DNA of 64,000 nt from Heterocephalus glaber (GCF_000247695.1 NW_004624743.1:2357453-2421452); one strand, 5' to 3'; shown: positions 32,700 through 43,731, counted from the first letter of the stretch. Program-made: numbers and translations. Notes: generated by a model not told the origin, from the sequence alone.

Positions 32700-32882
32700 G
32701 ATTGATACTGGGGATTGAACCTAAGGCCTTTGCACTAAGCTGCATCCCTGGTCCATTTTTATTTTTAAGTTTGAGACAGAGTCTCACCAAGTTGCCCATG
32801 CTGGGATCTAACTTGCAGTCCACCTGCCTCAGCTTCCACCAGTGCTGGGATTACAGGTGTGTGCCCCCATACCCAGCTTGAA
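32700..32882 (-). mobile_element. ID/B1 composite SINE, antisense
   Basis: 'tactggggattgaacctaaggcctttgcactaagctgcatccctggtcc', 'gagacagagtctcaccaagttgcccatgctggg', 'agtgctgggattacaggtgtgtgcccccatacccagc'. A (GATT)n run at 32685-32704 precedes it. Confidence 0.9.
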
Positions 32883-33267
32883 AGGTTTCATATGACAAAT
32901 ATGTGGTATATCTTGATAGGTTACATTTGGAGATTTGACGAAGAAAATTAGGTGATCATAATTTTACACCTTGAAAAACAATTTCAAGCTTCAGAACATC
33001 ATTTGTTACTGAGCCGAACCTACTAGGCGTGAAGAACACCTCACCTCCAGGAGTCCCTGATACACTGTCAATATAGGAGCTGAGCCAGGAGGGGGAGAAG
33101 GAAGTTCTAAGGAGGCTGTTTGGAAGGATTATCGTAGAAGTGGTATAAAAGTTAAACTCTTCAAACAAGATATGGGCAAACTAAACATCTTACTAAATAT
33201 AGGTCCTACTAAAATACAGCTGTAAGGATTTAACCATTTTCAGCATCACCCTTACCATTACAGGCAT

Positions 33268-33358
33268 AGACTGGGGCTAGGGTGTAGCCCAGTGGCAGAG
33301 TGCATATTTGAAATGAGGCCTTGGGTTTGATCACTAGCATCAAAACCAAAACAAAAAC
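33268..33358 (+). mobile_element. ID-type SINE, diverged
   Basis: 'gactggggctagggtgtagcccagtggcagagtgcatatttgaaatgaggccttgggtttgatcactagcatcaaaacc'. It lies about 240 bases before ATG10 exon 2. Confidence 0.8.
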
Positions 33359-33598
33359 ACTCACAGATGAGTATTTCTTAAAGATCTGGGTTTTGGGCTT
33401 TCATGTTGACTGATAAAAAAAAAAAAAATAAGGGGTAGGTTTGAAACACGGAAGCAGAACATAGTTTGGAATGGCCCTGAGGTTATTTCCCATTTTACAA
33501 CCCAAACTTCGATTTGTTTAAAGAAGTAAGCCAATTAGCAGAATTGCTTTCAATATTTGTTCTAAAGCTGGTGTTAACACTCAGTTTTTATATTGCAG

Positions 33599-33718
33599 TT
33601 ACCGTTCAACATGGAAGAAGATGAGTTCTTGGAAGAAAAAACATTCCAGCATTATTGTGCAGAATTCATTAAACATTCACAACAGATAGGCGATGGTTGG
33701 GAATGGAAAACATCAAAG
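33599..33718 (+). CDS. ATG10: ATG10, first coding exon (36 codons)
   Basis: ATG10 is the E2-like enzyme of the ubiquitin-like ATG12 system. It takes ATG12 from the E1 enzyme ATG7 and transfers it to ATG5, a cytosolic step needed for LC3 lipidation and autophagosome growth. The exon follows an acceptor ('tttttatattgcag'). It has 12 bases of 5' UTR, then an ATG at 33611 in strong context (A at -3, G at +4). The 36 codons contain MEEDEFLEEKTFQHYCAEF (residues 1-19) and KHSQQIGDGWEW (21-32) and end phase 0 at 'aag|gtaaaa'. From memory it agrees with human ATG10 at about 30 of 36 residues. The full protein is about 220 residues with its catalytic cysteine far downstream, so this is only its N-terminus. 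No later exon was found here. Confidence 0.95.
33611..33613 (+). other. ATG10: ATG10 start codon
   Basis: Chosen because it begins the recognised MEEDEF N-terminus. An in-frame 'ttg' at 33593 lies inside the acceptor sequence and so is not in the mRNA. Confidence 0.93.
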
Positions 33719-33809
33719 GTAAAAAAAAATTTTTTATTTTCTTTTTCAGTGGAGAGTTATTTATTTTTGCCATATAAAATGCCAGTAATTGAAACTAAGG
33801 TATAAAGGC

Positions 33810-35015
33810 TAGGTTGATTTAATAAAAGGCCTAAATTGAAGGATGCTTTAAAACAGATGTCCGTTTTATGATTTCAGCTATGTAACTCATTATTATTAGG
33901 CTAATGAAGTATTATCTGGAAAAGTCCTTAGGTGAGCTGCTTTAATTTAATAGATAAGAATGCTCAGCATATCAGTTATTTGAGTATAAACAGACACTTC
34001 TCTGGTGCTTTCAACCATTTGTTTATGTGATAGATTTTCTTAAGAAACTACTTTTTGTTCAGAAAGTAAAAGAATACTGAAACAAAACCATAGTCAAAGT
34101 CACAGATTCTGAAATATTAAGAACTTCAGTAATCAGAGATTTCTCGATAAAAATTCCCATACATTCCAAAACATTTTCCTTCTGATTGCATGCAGAAATA
34201 ATGTAAAAGGCCTCTACATTCTTTCATTTGGATTTATACAGTTAGTCAAATTCTCTGCTAAAAGATTTGAAATCTCTTCCTTAAAGACCAAATTTTCTCA
34301 CTTGACAGTCTGTCGGATTCTTGAAAAGCAAGGAATCCTGATTTTCTGTGGTGTGAGCCTGTGTCCTGTAGGCACTTGAAGAAACTCAAAGAGTTTGGAG
34401 CCGATTCCCAGGGTTCAGAAGTGAGCCAGGGAAGTGCAGGTCTTGATAGGGTTGGTGCATCACCTGGGAGAAGCCGGTTTGTCAGTTTGTCGTAAGCCCA
34501 GCCCTGTACGGGGACCTTGGACAGTGTGGCTGGGGACAGCTGAGAGGTGCAGGGCCCTCTCTCGGGGAAGGGGCAGCTCCTCCCTTGAGCAGTGACTGGA
34601 CACTGGATGCTCTCTGGGGCATGTCTCGTCCCGGGCCATGTGACCTTGTTGGCACTTTTCTTAATTTCATTCCTGGGTATTTTATAATTTTGCTTACCAT
34701 CGTCTTTAAATTTCAATTCATCCTTTTTCCTCTATGGTTATGGATAATATACAAAGGAGCTGTTAATTTTTGTGCCTTAATTTTATAAACATTCAATCAC
34801 CATACTGAATTTTCCTTCTAGCTTTCAGAGTTTCTTAGTCATTTCAGTTTTCAAGTGGAGTGAGGTCATTTGTAGGTGAAGAGTTTTTGTAGTTGTTATT
34901 GGCCTCTTTGTGATAATTCTGTTACTTTATACATTGCTTAGAAAAATGTTCTGGACAAATGTGCTGTGAACTGAGAAAGTTCTACTTATTGCACAACCAT
35001 CTGAAAGTGAAGTAT
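33810..35015. other. Intron 2 stretch, no recognised feature
   Basis: Largely unique. AT-rich to 34250, more balanced at 34300-34640. The 152-codon minus frame at 34258-34716 is unlike any protein I know. Confidence 0.5.
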
Positions 35016-35019
35016 GGTG

Positions 35020-35095
35020 CAGGCTGGGCATGCAGCTGGGTGGACGGCCTGTCCACCATGCACAGGGCCCTGGGCTCGATCCCTGGTGCCACAAA
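35020..35095 (+). mobile_element. ID-type SINE, diverged
   Basis: 'gcaggctgggcatgcagctgggtggacggcctgtccaccatgcacagggccctgggctcgatccctggtgcc'. It is followed by an expanded CA-rich tail. Confidence 0.8.
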
Positions 35096-35188
35096 ACCAC
35101 ACCACGCCACGCCATACCATGCAACACAACACCGCACCAGACCGCACCATGCCACACCATGCTACACCACATCACCCAACCCCACACC
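35089..35188 (+). repeat. Irregular CA-rich minisatellite (ccacaccatg)n
   Basis: About 100 bases of related 5- and 10-mers ('cacac', 'cacgc', 'catgc', 'cgcac') with almost no T or G except in 'atgc'. Probably an expanded tail of the preceding ID SINE. Confidence 0.9.
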
Positions 35189-35189
35189 A

Positions 35190-35780
35190 AACGTCAGTGC
35201 TTCAGATCCACTTACCATCTAGAATGTTCCTTTTGTTTTGTTTTTGTTTTTCAGTTCAGGCTCTCAGTTCTATGTTAATGCCTCTCATAGATTATTGATA
35301 AAATATCTTATAATATGTTTTCAAGCTCTTCCTTTCACTTCCCTTTAGAAGAAATGGAGAAAACATTCAAGATACTAAAAGCAAAATATCCTACTTTCTT
35401 GAGATTTGATTTTAAACAATACTAGATCATTTAGAATGTTATTGTTTTTTGCAACTTATTCTTAAAGAAGACTGAAAGAGCCTCCCCGCTCTATTAATTC
35501 CTTGCCTCTTTAGTTAAACTTACTTGAATATATATTGAAATATATAGCAACACATCAGAAATATTTTGATTACTTTCATTGTCACTTATAAAATGGATAT
35601 GAAAATGACTTCTTTCCTAACTTATATAAAGTTTAAAATGTCATTTTATTATGTATAAATTTATACTGGTTTTATGATTCCTTTTTTCTAAGAGCCTTTC
35701 TGGATAATTCACATAGTTTTTTTAAAGTCTTTCAGCATTATGCTAAGTACATCAAGTTCATATTTTTAAAATAGATTCTC
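35190..35780. other. Intron 2 stretch, no recognised feature
   Basis: AT-rich unique sequence. Nothing recognised. Confidence 0.5.
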
Positions 35781-35784
35781 CATG

Positions 35785-35874
35785 GGCCGGGGATTTAGCT
35801 CAGCGGTTCTGCCGCCTGCCTTGTAACCACAAGGTCCTGAGTTCCATCCCCGGTATCAAAAAAAAAAAAAAAAA
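35785..35874 (+). mobile_element. ID-type SINE, young subfamily
   Basis: 'ggccggggatttagctcagcggttctgccgcctgcc', 'gagttccatccccgg' and an A16-18 tail. 'tctccatg' precedes the element and recurs about 10 bases after the tail. Confidence 0.93.
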
Positions 35875-36289
35875 TCCTACATTATCTCCATGTTTGACTC
35901 TGTCTTTCAGTGCTGTTTCAGTAGAACACCCACCGTGGCCCTTCCCATCATTCCTGCTGCCCTGATGAATTTCCTACCTGTTATCTTTATTTTTAATGTT
36001 TATTATGAAAAATTTCAAGCATACAGAAGGAAAGAGATTAGCATCATGAGTTCCCATGGCCCATCACCTAGCTCCATGATCTCAGCTCATGGACAGAAGT
36101 CTGGTGTCTGACAGCATCTGCGGCTCACAAGAAGGGACTAAGATATCTGGACTTCATTACCCTGGCCTTCTTTTTCTTACCCCTATGTCTTATAATTATG
36201 GGTTCTTCAAGTGAACTGCAAATTTATTAATCATCCTATATTAAAATAAATGAACATACTCAAGAAAAGCCCCTAGGGGCAAGAACTAT

Positions 36290-36457
36290 TATTTCTGTAA
36301 ATTTTTATTTATTTTTAAAATTGTGATAAAGTGCATATAGCATCATGTTTGCTGTCTTAGCCATTTTATGTGTACAGTTCTGCAGTGTTAAGTACATTCA
36401 CAGTGTTGTGTAACCAACTCCAGAACTCTTGTGGCTCTCGGTAATCACCATCCTTCT
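36290..36457 (-). mobile_element. Ancient L1M 3' region, antisense, left part
   Basis: 'attgtgataaagtgcatatagcatcatgtttgctgtcttagccattttatgtgtacagttctgcagtgttaagtacattcac' follows the order of an old mammalian L1 3' UTR in reverse. The element resumes at 38678 after a younger L1 insertion. Confidence 0.7.
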
Positions 36458-36915
36458 AAAAAAAAATTTTAAAAATTAAAAACAAATAAAGAAGAAAAAA
36501 ACCCCTCCACCGAAAGACTTCTAGATTTGATAACCAAATACATGGGCATAGCTGGATACAAAGTCAACACTCAAAAATCAATAGCCACCTGGTACACGAA
36601 TAACAAACTCACAGAGAGAGAAATTAAGAGAAAAAAATCCCTTTCACAATATCATCCACAAAAATGAAATACCTAGGAATCAATCTAATGAAGGAAGTAA
36701 AAGACCTCTACATTGAAAACTACAACACTTTGAAAAAGGAGATCTAATAGGATATCAGAAAATGGAAAGATATCCCTTGTTCTTGGTTAGGAAGAACCAA
36801 TATAGTGAAAATGGCCATACTTCCAAAATAGTTATACAGATTTAATGCAATCCCAATTGAAATTCCAACAGCATATCTCACAGAATTAGAAAAACCAATC
36901 CTAAAATTCATTTGG

Positions 36916-37006
36916 TTAGTGTCCCTCTGCCCCCAGTACTGGGAATCGAACTCAGGACCTTACATTTGCCAGGCAGGCGAGGTGCCACTGAGCTAAATTT
37001 CCATCC
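36916..37006 (-). mobile_element. ID-type SINE inside the L1, antisense, 16-bp duplication
   Basis: 'cccccagtactgggaatcgaactcaggacc', 'gccactgagctaaatttccatcc'. The 16-bp target 'cctaaaattcatttgg' is repeated perfectly at 36900-36915 and 37007-37022. Confidence 0.97.
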
Positions 37007-37620
37007 CCTAAAATTCATTTGGAACCAGAAGAGACCTAGAATAGCAAGGGAATTCTGGGCAACAAAGACAAGGCAGGGGGTATCACAATCCCTGACTTGA
37101 AATTATACTACAAAGCTACTATGATGAAAACAGCATGATACTGACAAAAGAACAGACTTGAGGATCAATGAAACAGACTAGAAGACGCAGAAACAACTCT
37201 AGACACACTCAGCCACCTAATCTTTTACAAAGGAGCCAAACACCTTCACTGGAAGAAAGACAGCCTCTTTAATAAATGATGCTGAAAAACTGGCCTTCCA
37301 CATGGCAAAGATTGAACTAGATCCATATCTTTCACCATGCACTAACCTAAAATCTAAATGGATCAAAGATAAAAATATTAAAATTGAAACACTAAATCTT
37401 CTGGAAAAGAAAACAGGTAAAAAGCTTGAGGGCATAGGAGTAGGCAAAGACTTTATGAACAAAACCCAGACTCTACAGGAAATACTACAAAGAATCAACA
37501 TCTGAGATCCCATCTCATCAAAAAGCTTTTGCACAGCAAGAGAAATCACCCAACAGAATGAAGAGACAACCCACAGTGTGAGAAAATTATTTTCACCAGC
37601 TATTCATCAGACAAAGGAGA

Positions 37621-37712
37621 TTTTTTTTTTTTTTTTTTGGTACTGGATATCGAACTCAGGTCCTTGCATTTGCAAGGCATGCAGCAGAACTGCTGAGCTA
37701 AATCCCCGGCCC
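37621..37712 (-). mobile_element. ID-type SINE inside the L1, antisense, 12-bp duplication
   Basis: T18 tail, 'ggtactggatatcgaactcaggtcc', 'actgctgagctaaatccccggcc'. The target 'agacaaaggaga' is repeated perfectly at 37609-37620 and 37713-37724. Confidence 0.97.
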
Positions 37713-38677
37713 AGACAAAGGAGAATTATCTAGGATATATAAAGAACTAAAAAAAAAAGTCAGAGCCCGTAAATTTAAATACCCAATCCAAAAATGGGCA
37801 TCTGAAATGAATAGGCACTTCTCAGATTAAGAAGTAGAAATGGCAAATAAATATATGAAAAAACGCTCAGCATCACTGGCCATTTGTGAAATGCAAATTA
37901 AAACAATACTGAGATTCCGTCTCACTCTAGAAAGAATGGCTGCTATCAAAAAATAGCAAATGCTGGAGGGGCTGTGGAGAAAAAAAAACCCTGCTCCACT
38001 GCTGGTGGGAGTGCAGACTGATGCAACCACTGTGGAAATCAGTATGGAGATACTTCAAAGAACTAGGACTGGAAGTCCCATTTGACCCAGCTGTTCCTCT
38101 GCTGGGACTCTTCCCCAAAGAATTGAAAGCATCATACCACAGCAATATATGCGCACCTATGTTTATAGCGGCACAGTTTGTAATAGCTAAATCTCCCAAC
38201 AGCCCGAGTGGCCATCCACTGGAGACTGGATAAAGAAAATGTGTTTTTTTTATATAATGAAGTACTACTCTGCCATACAGAAGGGTGAGCTTCAGACATT
38301 TATAGCTAATTGGATTCACCTGGAGAACATGTTCTTAAGTGAAATAAATCGGACACACGTGTGAATACTGCATTGTTTCTCTGGTGTGAGAAACGAAAAG
38401 TGGGAATAAGGACTGAAATGTATACTAGATATTGGGAAACGGGAAGAAAATGTTCAAATGGGGAGGAGAACAAGGGAGGGAGGAGAGAGAAAAGAAGGAA
38501 GGGACAAGAAAAAAGTGAAAATAGAAGGAAAAAGGAAAATAAAGCTTTTATACATAGGGAGGGGCCTGCGGGGAGGAGGGGAATGGGGAAAGGGGCGGAA
38601 TGTACCAGGTACAGATGCAAATTAAAATAAAGTCTAATTTTAAAAAAAAGAAGAAAAACAAAACGAAGCAAAAGTAG

Positions 38678-38850
38678 CCATCCTTCTCCTTTCTGTCTAT
38701 GGCCTTGAGTACTCTGGTATCTCTTAGAACACAGTAGAATCAGACAGTATTTGTCTTTTAATGACTGGCTTCTTTCATTTCCTGTCTCCAAGGTAATCCA
38801 TTATTTCTACAAATTTTGATTTTGGGTTTTATTTTACTCTTCTCATTTTG
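38678..38850 (-). mobile_element. Ancient L1M 3' region, antisense, right part
   Basis: 'gagtactctggtatctcttag', 'agaatcagacagtatttgtcttttaatgactggcttctttcatttc' continue the element cut at 36457 in the expected order. Confidence 0.7.
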
Positions 38851-38854
38851 TAAT

Positions 38855-39145
38855 TAATCACATGACACTGAACCTCACCTGGGCTCCTCTGGAAGTGCGG
38901 GACCCTGAGGAGGCGGCTATGAAGCTGGGCCTTTGGGCAGGCAGGGGGAGAGGGCGTCCCTGGCGTCTGATTTCCAGGCCACAGCCTCTGAGCTGCCCTC
39001 TGCCCAAGATCCCCTCAGAATTCAGGTCAGCATCTCAGCTCCACAGGATGGGTCCCTCCAGCTTCACCTGGCTGGGCTTCATCAGCCCTCAGAAGCTGGA
39101 TTTGGGATTCTATGGAGTAGACAAGAGAGAATTGAGAATGAATTT
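38855..39145. other. Intron 2 stretch, no recognised feature
   Basis: Unique, moderately GC-rich. The overlapping frames match no known protein. Confidence 0.45.
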
Positions 39146-39149
39146 CTTT

Positions 39150-39400
39150 TCTTCTTTTTTCTTTCTTTCTTTCTTTTTTTTTTTGAGACAGGGATCTCAC
39201 TATGTAGTTCAGGCTGGCCTCAAATTGGCAGTTATCTTCCTGCCTTAGCCTCCTGTGTGCTGGGATCATAGGCATGAGCCACCACACCCAACTTCTTTTT
39301 TGTTAAGACCGAAGTCTTGCTTTGTAGTCCAGGAACGCCTCCTGCCTCAGTCTCCTGGAGAGCTGGGATTCCAGCCCTGGGCCATCACCTGGGTAGAGTG
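39150..39400 (-). mobile_element. Two adjacent B1-type SINEs, antisense
   Basis: First (39150-39293): '(ctttttt)n gagacagggatctcactatgtagttcaggctggcctcaaattgg...gctgggatcataggcatgagccaccaca'. Second (39296-39400): 'ccgaagtcttgctttgtagtccagg...tctcctggagagctgggattccagc', more diverged. Confidence 0.85.
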
Positions 39401-39544
39401 AATTTCTGACAGGTGGTGGTATCCTAAGTTACATAACTTTGTTCTTTTATGAGATTATATTTCCTTTATTTCTGAAGTGCATTATTAAAGTAAATAAAAG
39501 TGTTTTCCATATTTATCTGACAAGTCTCACACTTGCTTATAATC

Positions 39545-39572
39545 CAGCTGGGTAGAAATCCAGCTGGGTGTT
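39545..39572 (+). repeat. Short direct repeat of aatccagctgggt
   Basis: Two perfect 13-bp copies, 3 bases apart. Probably a small slippage duplication. Confidence 0.9.
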
Positions 39573-39646
39573 TCTATCAGGAATATAACCAAATCACAGA
39601 GTAAACAGTGGAGCTCATGCAGTTACTTTACTTTGCTTATCGAGCT

Positions 39647-39775
39647 ATTTTTTTTTTTTTTTGAGACAGTTTTGCTTTGTTGTCCAGGCGCATCTCTTAA
39701 CTGCTGGGCTTAAATGATCCTCCTGCCTCAGCCTCCTGAGTATCTACAACTGACAGCCGGTGCCTGTCCCAGGCA
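39647..39775 (-). mobile_element. B1-type SINE, antisense
   Basis: T16 run, 'gagacagttttgctttgttgtccaggcgcatc', 'gatcctcctgcctcagcctcctgagtatc'. The 3' part is diverged. Confidence 0.8.
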
Positions 39776-40004
39776 TCCCATTCATATTTGTGTTCTTTAT
39801 GTGTTGTTATTACACATTAAACTGCTAGAAGTGATTATTTTTTATTTTAAGGTAAAATGTTAAGTATCTCCACTTATAATTTCAATCTCCATATATACAA
39901 TAAGCTTAGATTCCTGAAATTTAGTGGCAGTTGTAAGGTTCACTGAAGGAAATAGACATACCCACGGGTTTCTTAGGAACAATGTTACTTTATGTGAGTA
40001 AAAA

Positions 40005-40195
40005 GTAAGCCAGGCTTTGTGGCTCATGCCTGGAATCCCAGCAGTCTGAGAAGCTGAGGCAGGAGAATCCCAATTTTAGCTCAGCCTCAGCAACTTAGTG
40101 ACTTACTGAGACCCTGCCCCAGAAATAAAAACTGAAAAAGGACAGGGGTTGTAGCTTAGAACAAGGTCTCTGGGCTCAGGGTTCACACACAGCAG
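40005..40195 (+). mobile_element. B1/ID composite SINE
   Basis: 'agccaggctttgtggctcatgcctggaatcccagcagtctgagaagctgaggcaggag', 'gagaccctgccccagaaataaaaa', then a degenerate ID ('ggggttgtagcttagaacaagg'). Confidence 0.8.
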
Positions 40196-40199
40196 TGTT

Positions 40200-41270
40200 G
40201 GTTTGCATCACTTAAGTTTTGCTTCAATTTCACGTTTCTCCCAGTGTCCTTTGCATATTTTTACATATCCTCTTATCAGTGATTCTTCCTGGGGGAGGGG
40301 GGTGCAGCACATTACTGATAGTGCATAAGGCTGTATTTGTTTAAGTCCTCTACTGTGAGTTAATAAAATATCATTCTGGCTCCAAATGTCAGTAGATAAA
40401 GATTAAATATGTTGCACTCATCTCATCTCTTGATGAGACTGAAGTGGATTTTTTTTTTTAGTTTATTTTAGGAGATTAGGAGAAAAATGCAGTCGAATCC
40501 CTGTGCTGTGCTTTTGTAATAAACACTGAATCCTAGTCATTTGCACTAGATTTTTTCATTCATAATTTATTGAGTGTTATGATACGATTTGTCTCTTAAG
40601 CATATGTAAATCTTAAGCAATCATTTCAAGAAGAACAGGTTGTATCACTTGTGAATTAAATACTTTTGGCCATTCATTTTTAAAGACTATCGGGAGTCTG
40701 TGAAAAGGAAAGCTATGGTACTTCGAAAATGTATAAATTAAAGTCAAAGTAGTGCTGGCAGCTGTGCAGATTTGACACCTGAGCGCGCAGGCGTGGTCAC
40801 GGTGAGGCAGTGGCTCTTGGGGCGGCTTCGCCCTGGAGCTCTGTGGGATTGTCCTCTGTGCGCCAGGAGGTTAGTAAGCAAAGCAGCGAGGGCCTGGGCT
40901 CAGGCTCACAGAGAAGGGAGCTGACTCCTATGGAGGGACTTGTGTTAAGGATATATGTGAGCCGTGCGTATGACACACATAACCCTTACCTAATGTACTC
41001 ATATGTCACATGAATTGCACTGCTCCCCTCAGCATGATGCCCCATTTTGATTTGTAGGTCACCAAATTACAATCGTGTGACTACGAGGGAGTGCAAATTC
41101 TCACACGTGGTTGCAGAAATGAACTACTTAATGGCCTAAACTGAGAGCAGCATCGCACCTCTAGTACCAACACTGAAGACAAGGTGTTTAAAGTGGTTAG
41201 GGTTAAGATGTTTTGAACAGTACTGTGGATACTGCTAATGTTTGGTTCATTGATCAGAGTGTTTGTAAAT
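40200..41270. other. Intron 2 stretch, no recognised feature
   Basis: AT-rich with a small CpG patch at 40775-40840. No exon-like signal. Confidence 0.5.
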
Positions 41271-41271
41271 T

Positions 41272-41465
41272 TTTTAATGAGTTTTTATTTTTGTTAGTCC
41301 GTGTTGGCAGTACACACTCCTCGTGGGGGAGTCGGTGTGACAGAACGCATCCTCACTCTGTTTTCACCCCCTTTCCCTCCCCTCTCTCTCCTTCCCGCCA
41401 CCTCTTGATTTCTTCTCCTTCTGCAAAAGATCTCTCTGTTTCTTTCCTATTATCTTTAAAAGTAT
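41272..41465 (-). mobile_element. L1 3' UTR fragment, antisense
   Basis: 'tttttatttttgttagtccgtgttggcagtacacac', pyrimidine run, 'gatctctctgtttctttcctattatcttt' align by eye with the L1 copies at 31510 and 43745. Confidence 0.82.
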
Positions 41466-41820
41466 TAATAATCGATCAGTCCTTCTTCTGATTGCCATTG
41501 AGTTTCAGTTACATGTTGCAGGCTAGGGAGTCATTTTTTCTCTTAAAGGTAATTTTCCTATCTGATCTATATTGAGTTAATTTCATGCCTGGACTTAGAA
41601 AATGCTTTTTTATATCCTTATTTTAAGGTCTTAGAGAATGCTTCCAAGTACAAACTACACTGTGATCAGTTTTTACAATGTTTGTAAAAATAGAGGGGGA
41701 AATCACTAATTATCCCACCACCCTCACACGATTGTGGTTATTTTGGTTCATTTCCATACATGTAGGCTTTCAATTTTAAATACCTGTACTCTTAATTAAA
41801 CAGGTGTTGATATATTTCCC
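41466..41820. other. Intron 2 stretch, no recognised feature
   Basis: AT-rich unique sequence. Confidence 0.45.
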
Positions 41821-41823
41821 AGT

Positions 41824-41992
41824 TGTTTCTCTCTTTCCTTCTCTCTCCCTTCCTCTCTTCCCCTCTCTCCCTTCCTCTCTTCCATTCCTGTATTTTGAGA
41901 CAAGGTTTTGCTATGTATCCAAGGCTGGCCTGAGATTCTCCATCGTCCTGGCTCAGCCTCCCGAGCACAGGCAGGCACCACAATGTCAGCTT
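41824..41992 (-). mobile_element. B1-type SINE with pyrimidine tail, antisense
   Basis: A CT-rich tract (41824-41887), then 'attttgagacaaggttttgctatgtatccaaggctggcctgag', 'ctcagcctcccgagcacaggcaggcaccaca'. Confidence 0.85.
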
Positions 41993-41999
41993 CCCACTT

Positions 42000-42580
42000 G
42001 GTATTGAATGGTTGTCCTGTTAAATTTACAAATTTAGAGTGAAATTGAACATCTACAGCATAGCACTCCCTTTTAGGAACGTGATATGTACTTTTTAAAG
42101 TCTTTAGTGAAGTTTGAAGTTTTCTTTATATTGGCTTTATTAATTTCTTTAGATTGTTCCAGAGTGGAGTAAGATAGCTATAGCGCTATCGTTATTTAGA
42201 AACTAGGTTTTTCCCCCATTTTAGGTTCTAATGGGTTACTACTGATATGAAGATAGTGATTTTGCTTGGTATATTTTGCAACTGGTCATTTTACTGAACT
42301 TTCTTACCAGTTTTGGTAGTTTTAAAAATAATTCTTTGGTGCCTTCCATGTTATCTGACGTTGAAAACATGGCTTCTTTTCCAATATTTGTTGCTTCATT
42401 TTGGTCCGATTGTATTAGTTTATAGCTTCCAGACAGACTGTGTATGGTAGCAGCAATTCCACTTAATCTTGTTTTATAACAGTCTTTTTCTAAATATTTC
42501 TAAAATAAGTATATAGGGCAGGCTTGTTTTCATTTTGCCTAAAGATAACTTAAGTAAATGGATAAACTTATTACCAAGAT
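42000..42580. other. Intron 2 stretch, possible old L1 texture
   Basis: T-rich. Some phrases ('ggtatattttgcaactggtcattttactgaac') recall an antisense L1 ORF2 segment, but the match is weak. Confidence 0.35.
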
Positions 42581-42584
42581 AACA

Positions 42585-43140
42585 ACTGACTGTCAAGTAA
42601 AAGAGCCGAAAACCAAGGCCAGACCAGTATCACAACAAGCTTTTATTGGAGGGACAATCTGCCAGGCTGCCTCTGAACAAAGGAGGTCAGCAGTGTGGCA
42701 GGGACTGGAGCACCATTATAGGGTCTGGGTGGGGATTGGGAGATGTGACAGTGAGGGATTGGAGGGTTTGTGAGGTGCATCACCAAGGGATTGGAGGAGC
42801 CTGTGATATCACTGGTTGCCAGGAAGGGAGCAAGTATCTTTTGGTGGGAAGAGGGGCATGCAGGGAAGAAGAAGGCTTTCTTTTGGCGGGAGAAGCCATT
42901 TTGGGGCGAGGTTTAGGCGGGGAAATACTGCATCATGGGAAGAAGAAGGGCAATTTGGATGAGAAGAGAGCCATCTTGGAACTGGGCTTTGGCAGGAAGA
43001 AGGGCATGATGGGAAGGAGAAGACAGCCATTATGTGTAGTGGCCTTTTTAAGGCGAGGGAAATCTATCACTGACTTGTTCGAGTTGGAGCTATACCTAGA
43101 AAAGAGTCTAGTATTGTATTACCATGCTCCCATGTGTGAC
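42585..43140 (-). mobile_element. Possible solo LTR or LTR-like repeat, antisense
   Basis: Read on the minus strand, 'ccaataaaagcttg' (about 42633-42646) is a polyadenylation signal in a setting typical of an LTR. Upstream of it is a region of repeated 'cttcttccc' and 'gcccttcttc' units with two YY1-type 'ccatnttgg' cores (near 42896 and 42971 on the plus strand). Terminal TG/CA ends and a target duplication could not be located, so it could be another kind of repeat. No viral genes are seen. Confidence 0.35.
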
Positions 43141-43731
43141 TTGTTTTCCTAAGTCTTAGATCTTCCCGGAAGTTTAACAGTGTAAGTAACCGTGAGTTAC
43201 AGGTGTGGGCCTTCAGTGCCCTGCAGTGTGATGGAACCGAGCTCCTCCTTCACTCTCTATCAGTCACTCTCTCTGAACTCTGCCAAGGGCTTTGTCCAGA
43301 CCCAAAGGCCTCGTGCTCTGCCTGCCCCTCAGTACTGGGCCCTGCAACTCTGGCCTACTACTTGGAGTTGGAGCCTCCAGTGATGCTCTGTGCTCCAGGC
43401 CCAGCACAGCTCCTTCCTGTCGCGAGGCTTACCTGCCAGAAATGCTCCTCAGGGCTGCCTCCTGCCCTCTTCCAGGGTTGCACCTGCACAAAGCTCATCG
43501 CCCAGGACCCTACAAGTGTTGCCTCTGCAGTGGCTCCTAGTGTGGGAGTCACACAAGGCCCAGGCAGGTCCCAAGTTCGCCGCCTGTTCCTTGTGTCGCC
43601 TGTGCCAGTGCCCAGCCTCCCCGCCAGCCAGGACCTATAAAAGGGCCTGGGTCCCCTTGTCTTCCTGGATTTGAGTGTTCATTGAGCCTCTTTGTGGAGC
43701 CCTCATTTTCCGGATCCCTTGGTTACTTTCT
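43141..43731. other. Intron 2 stretch with a TATA motif
   Basis: Moderately GC-rich. A good TATA motif ('ctataaaaggg', 43635-43645) lies near its end on the plus strand. The 145-codon frame ending at 43640 has no recognised product. Confidence 0.35.

Larger units (their letters stand above)
23772..33598 (+). other. ATG10: Intron 1 of ATG10 (inferred)
   Basis: Runs from the proposed exon 1 donor to the acceptor 'tttttatattgcag' at 33585-33598. It contains several SINEs, the CpG-rich zone at 27.9-29.6 kb and an antisense L1. An additional untranslated exon inside it cannot be excluded. Confidence 0.6.
36458..38677 (+). mobile_element. 5'-truncated L1 LINE, sense, with two nested SINEs
   Basis: Carries the last part of ORF2 and the 3' UTR, including a polypurine tract (38440-38600) and an A-rich tail (38641-38675). 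A plus-strand frame at 38021-38233 shows '[15 protein letters not shown]', '[24 protein letters not shown]' and '[14 protein letters not shown]', typical of the ORF2 C-terminus. A perfect 10-bp duplication 'ccatccttct' at 36448-36457 and 38678-38687 marks the insertion. Two ID SINEs interrupt it. Frames are broken, so it is inactive. Confidence 0.95.
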
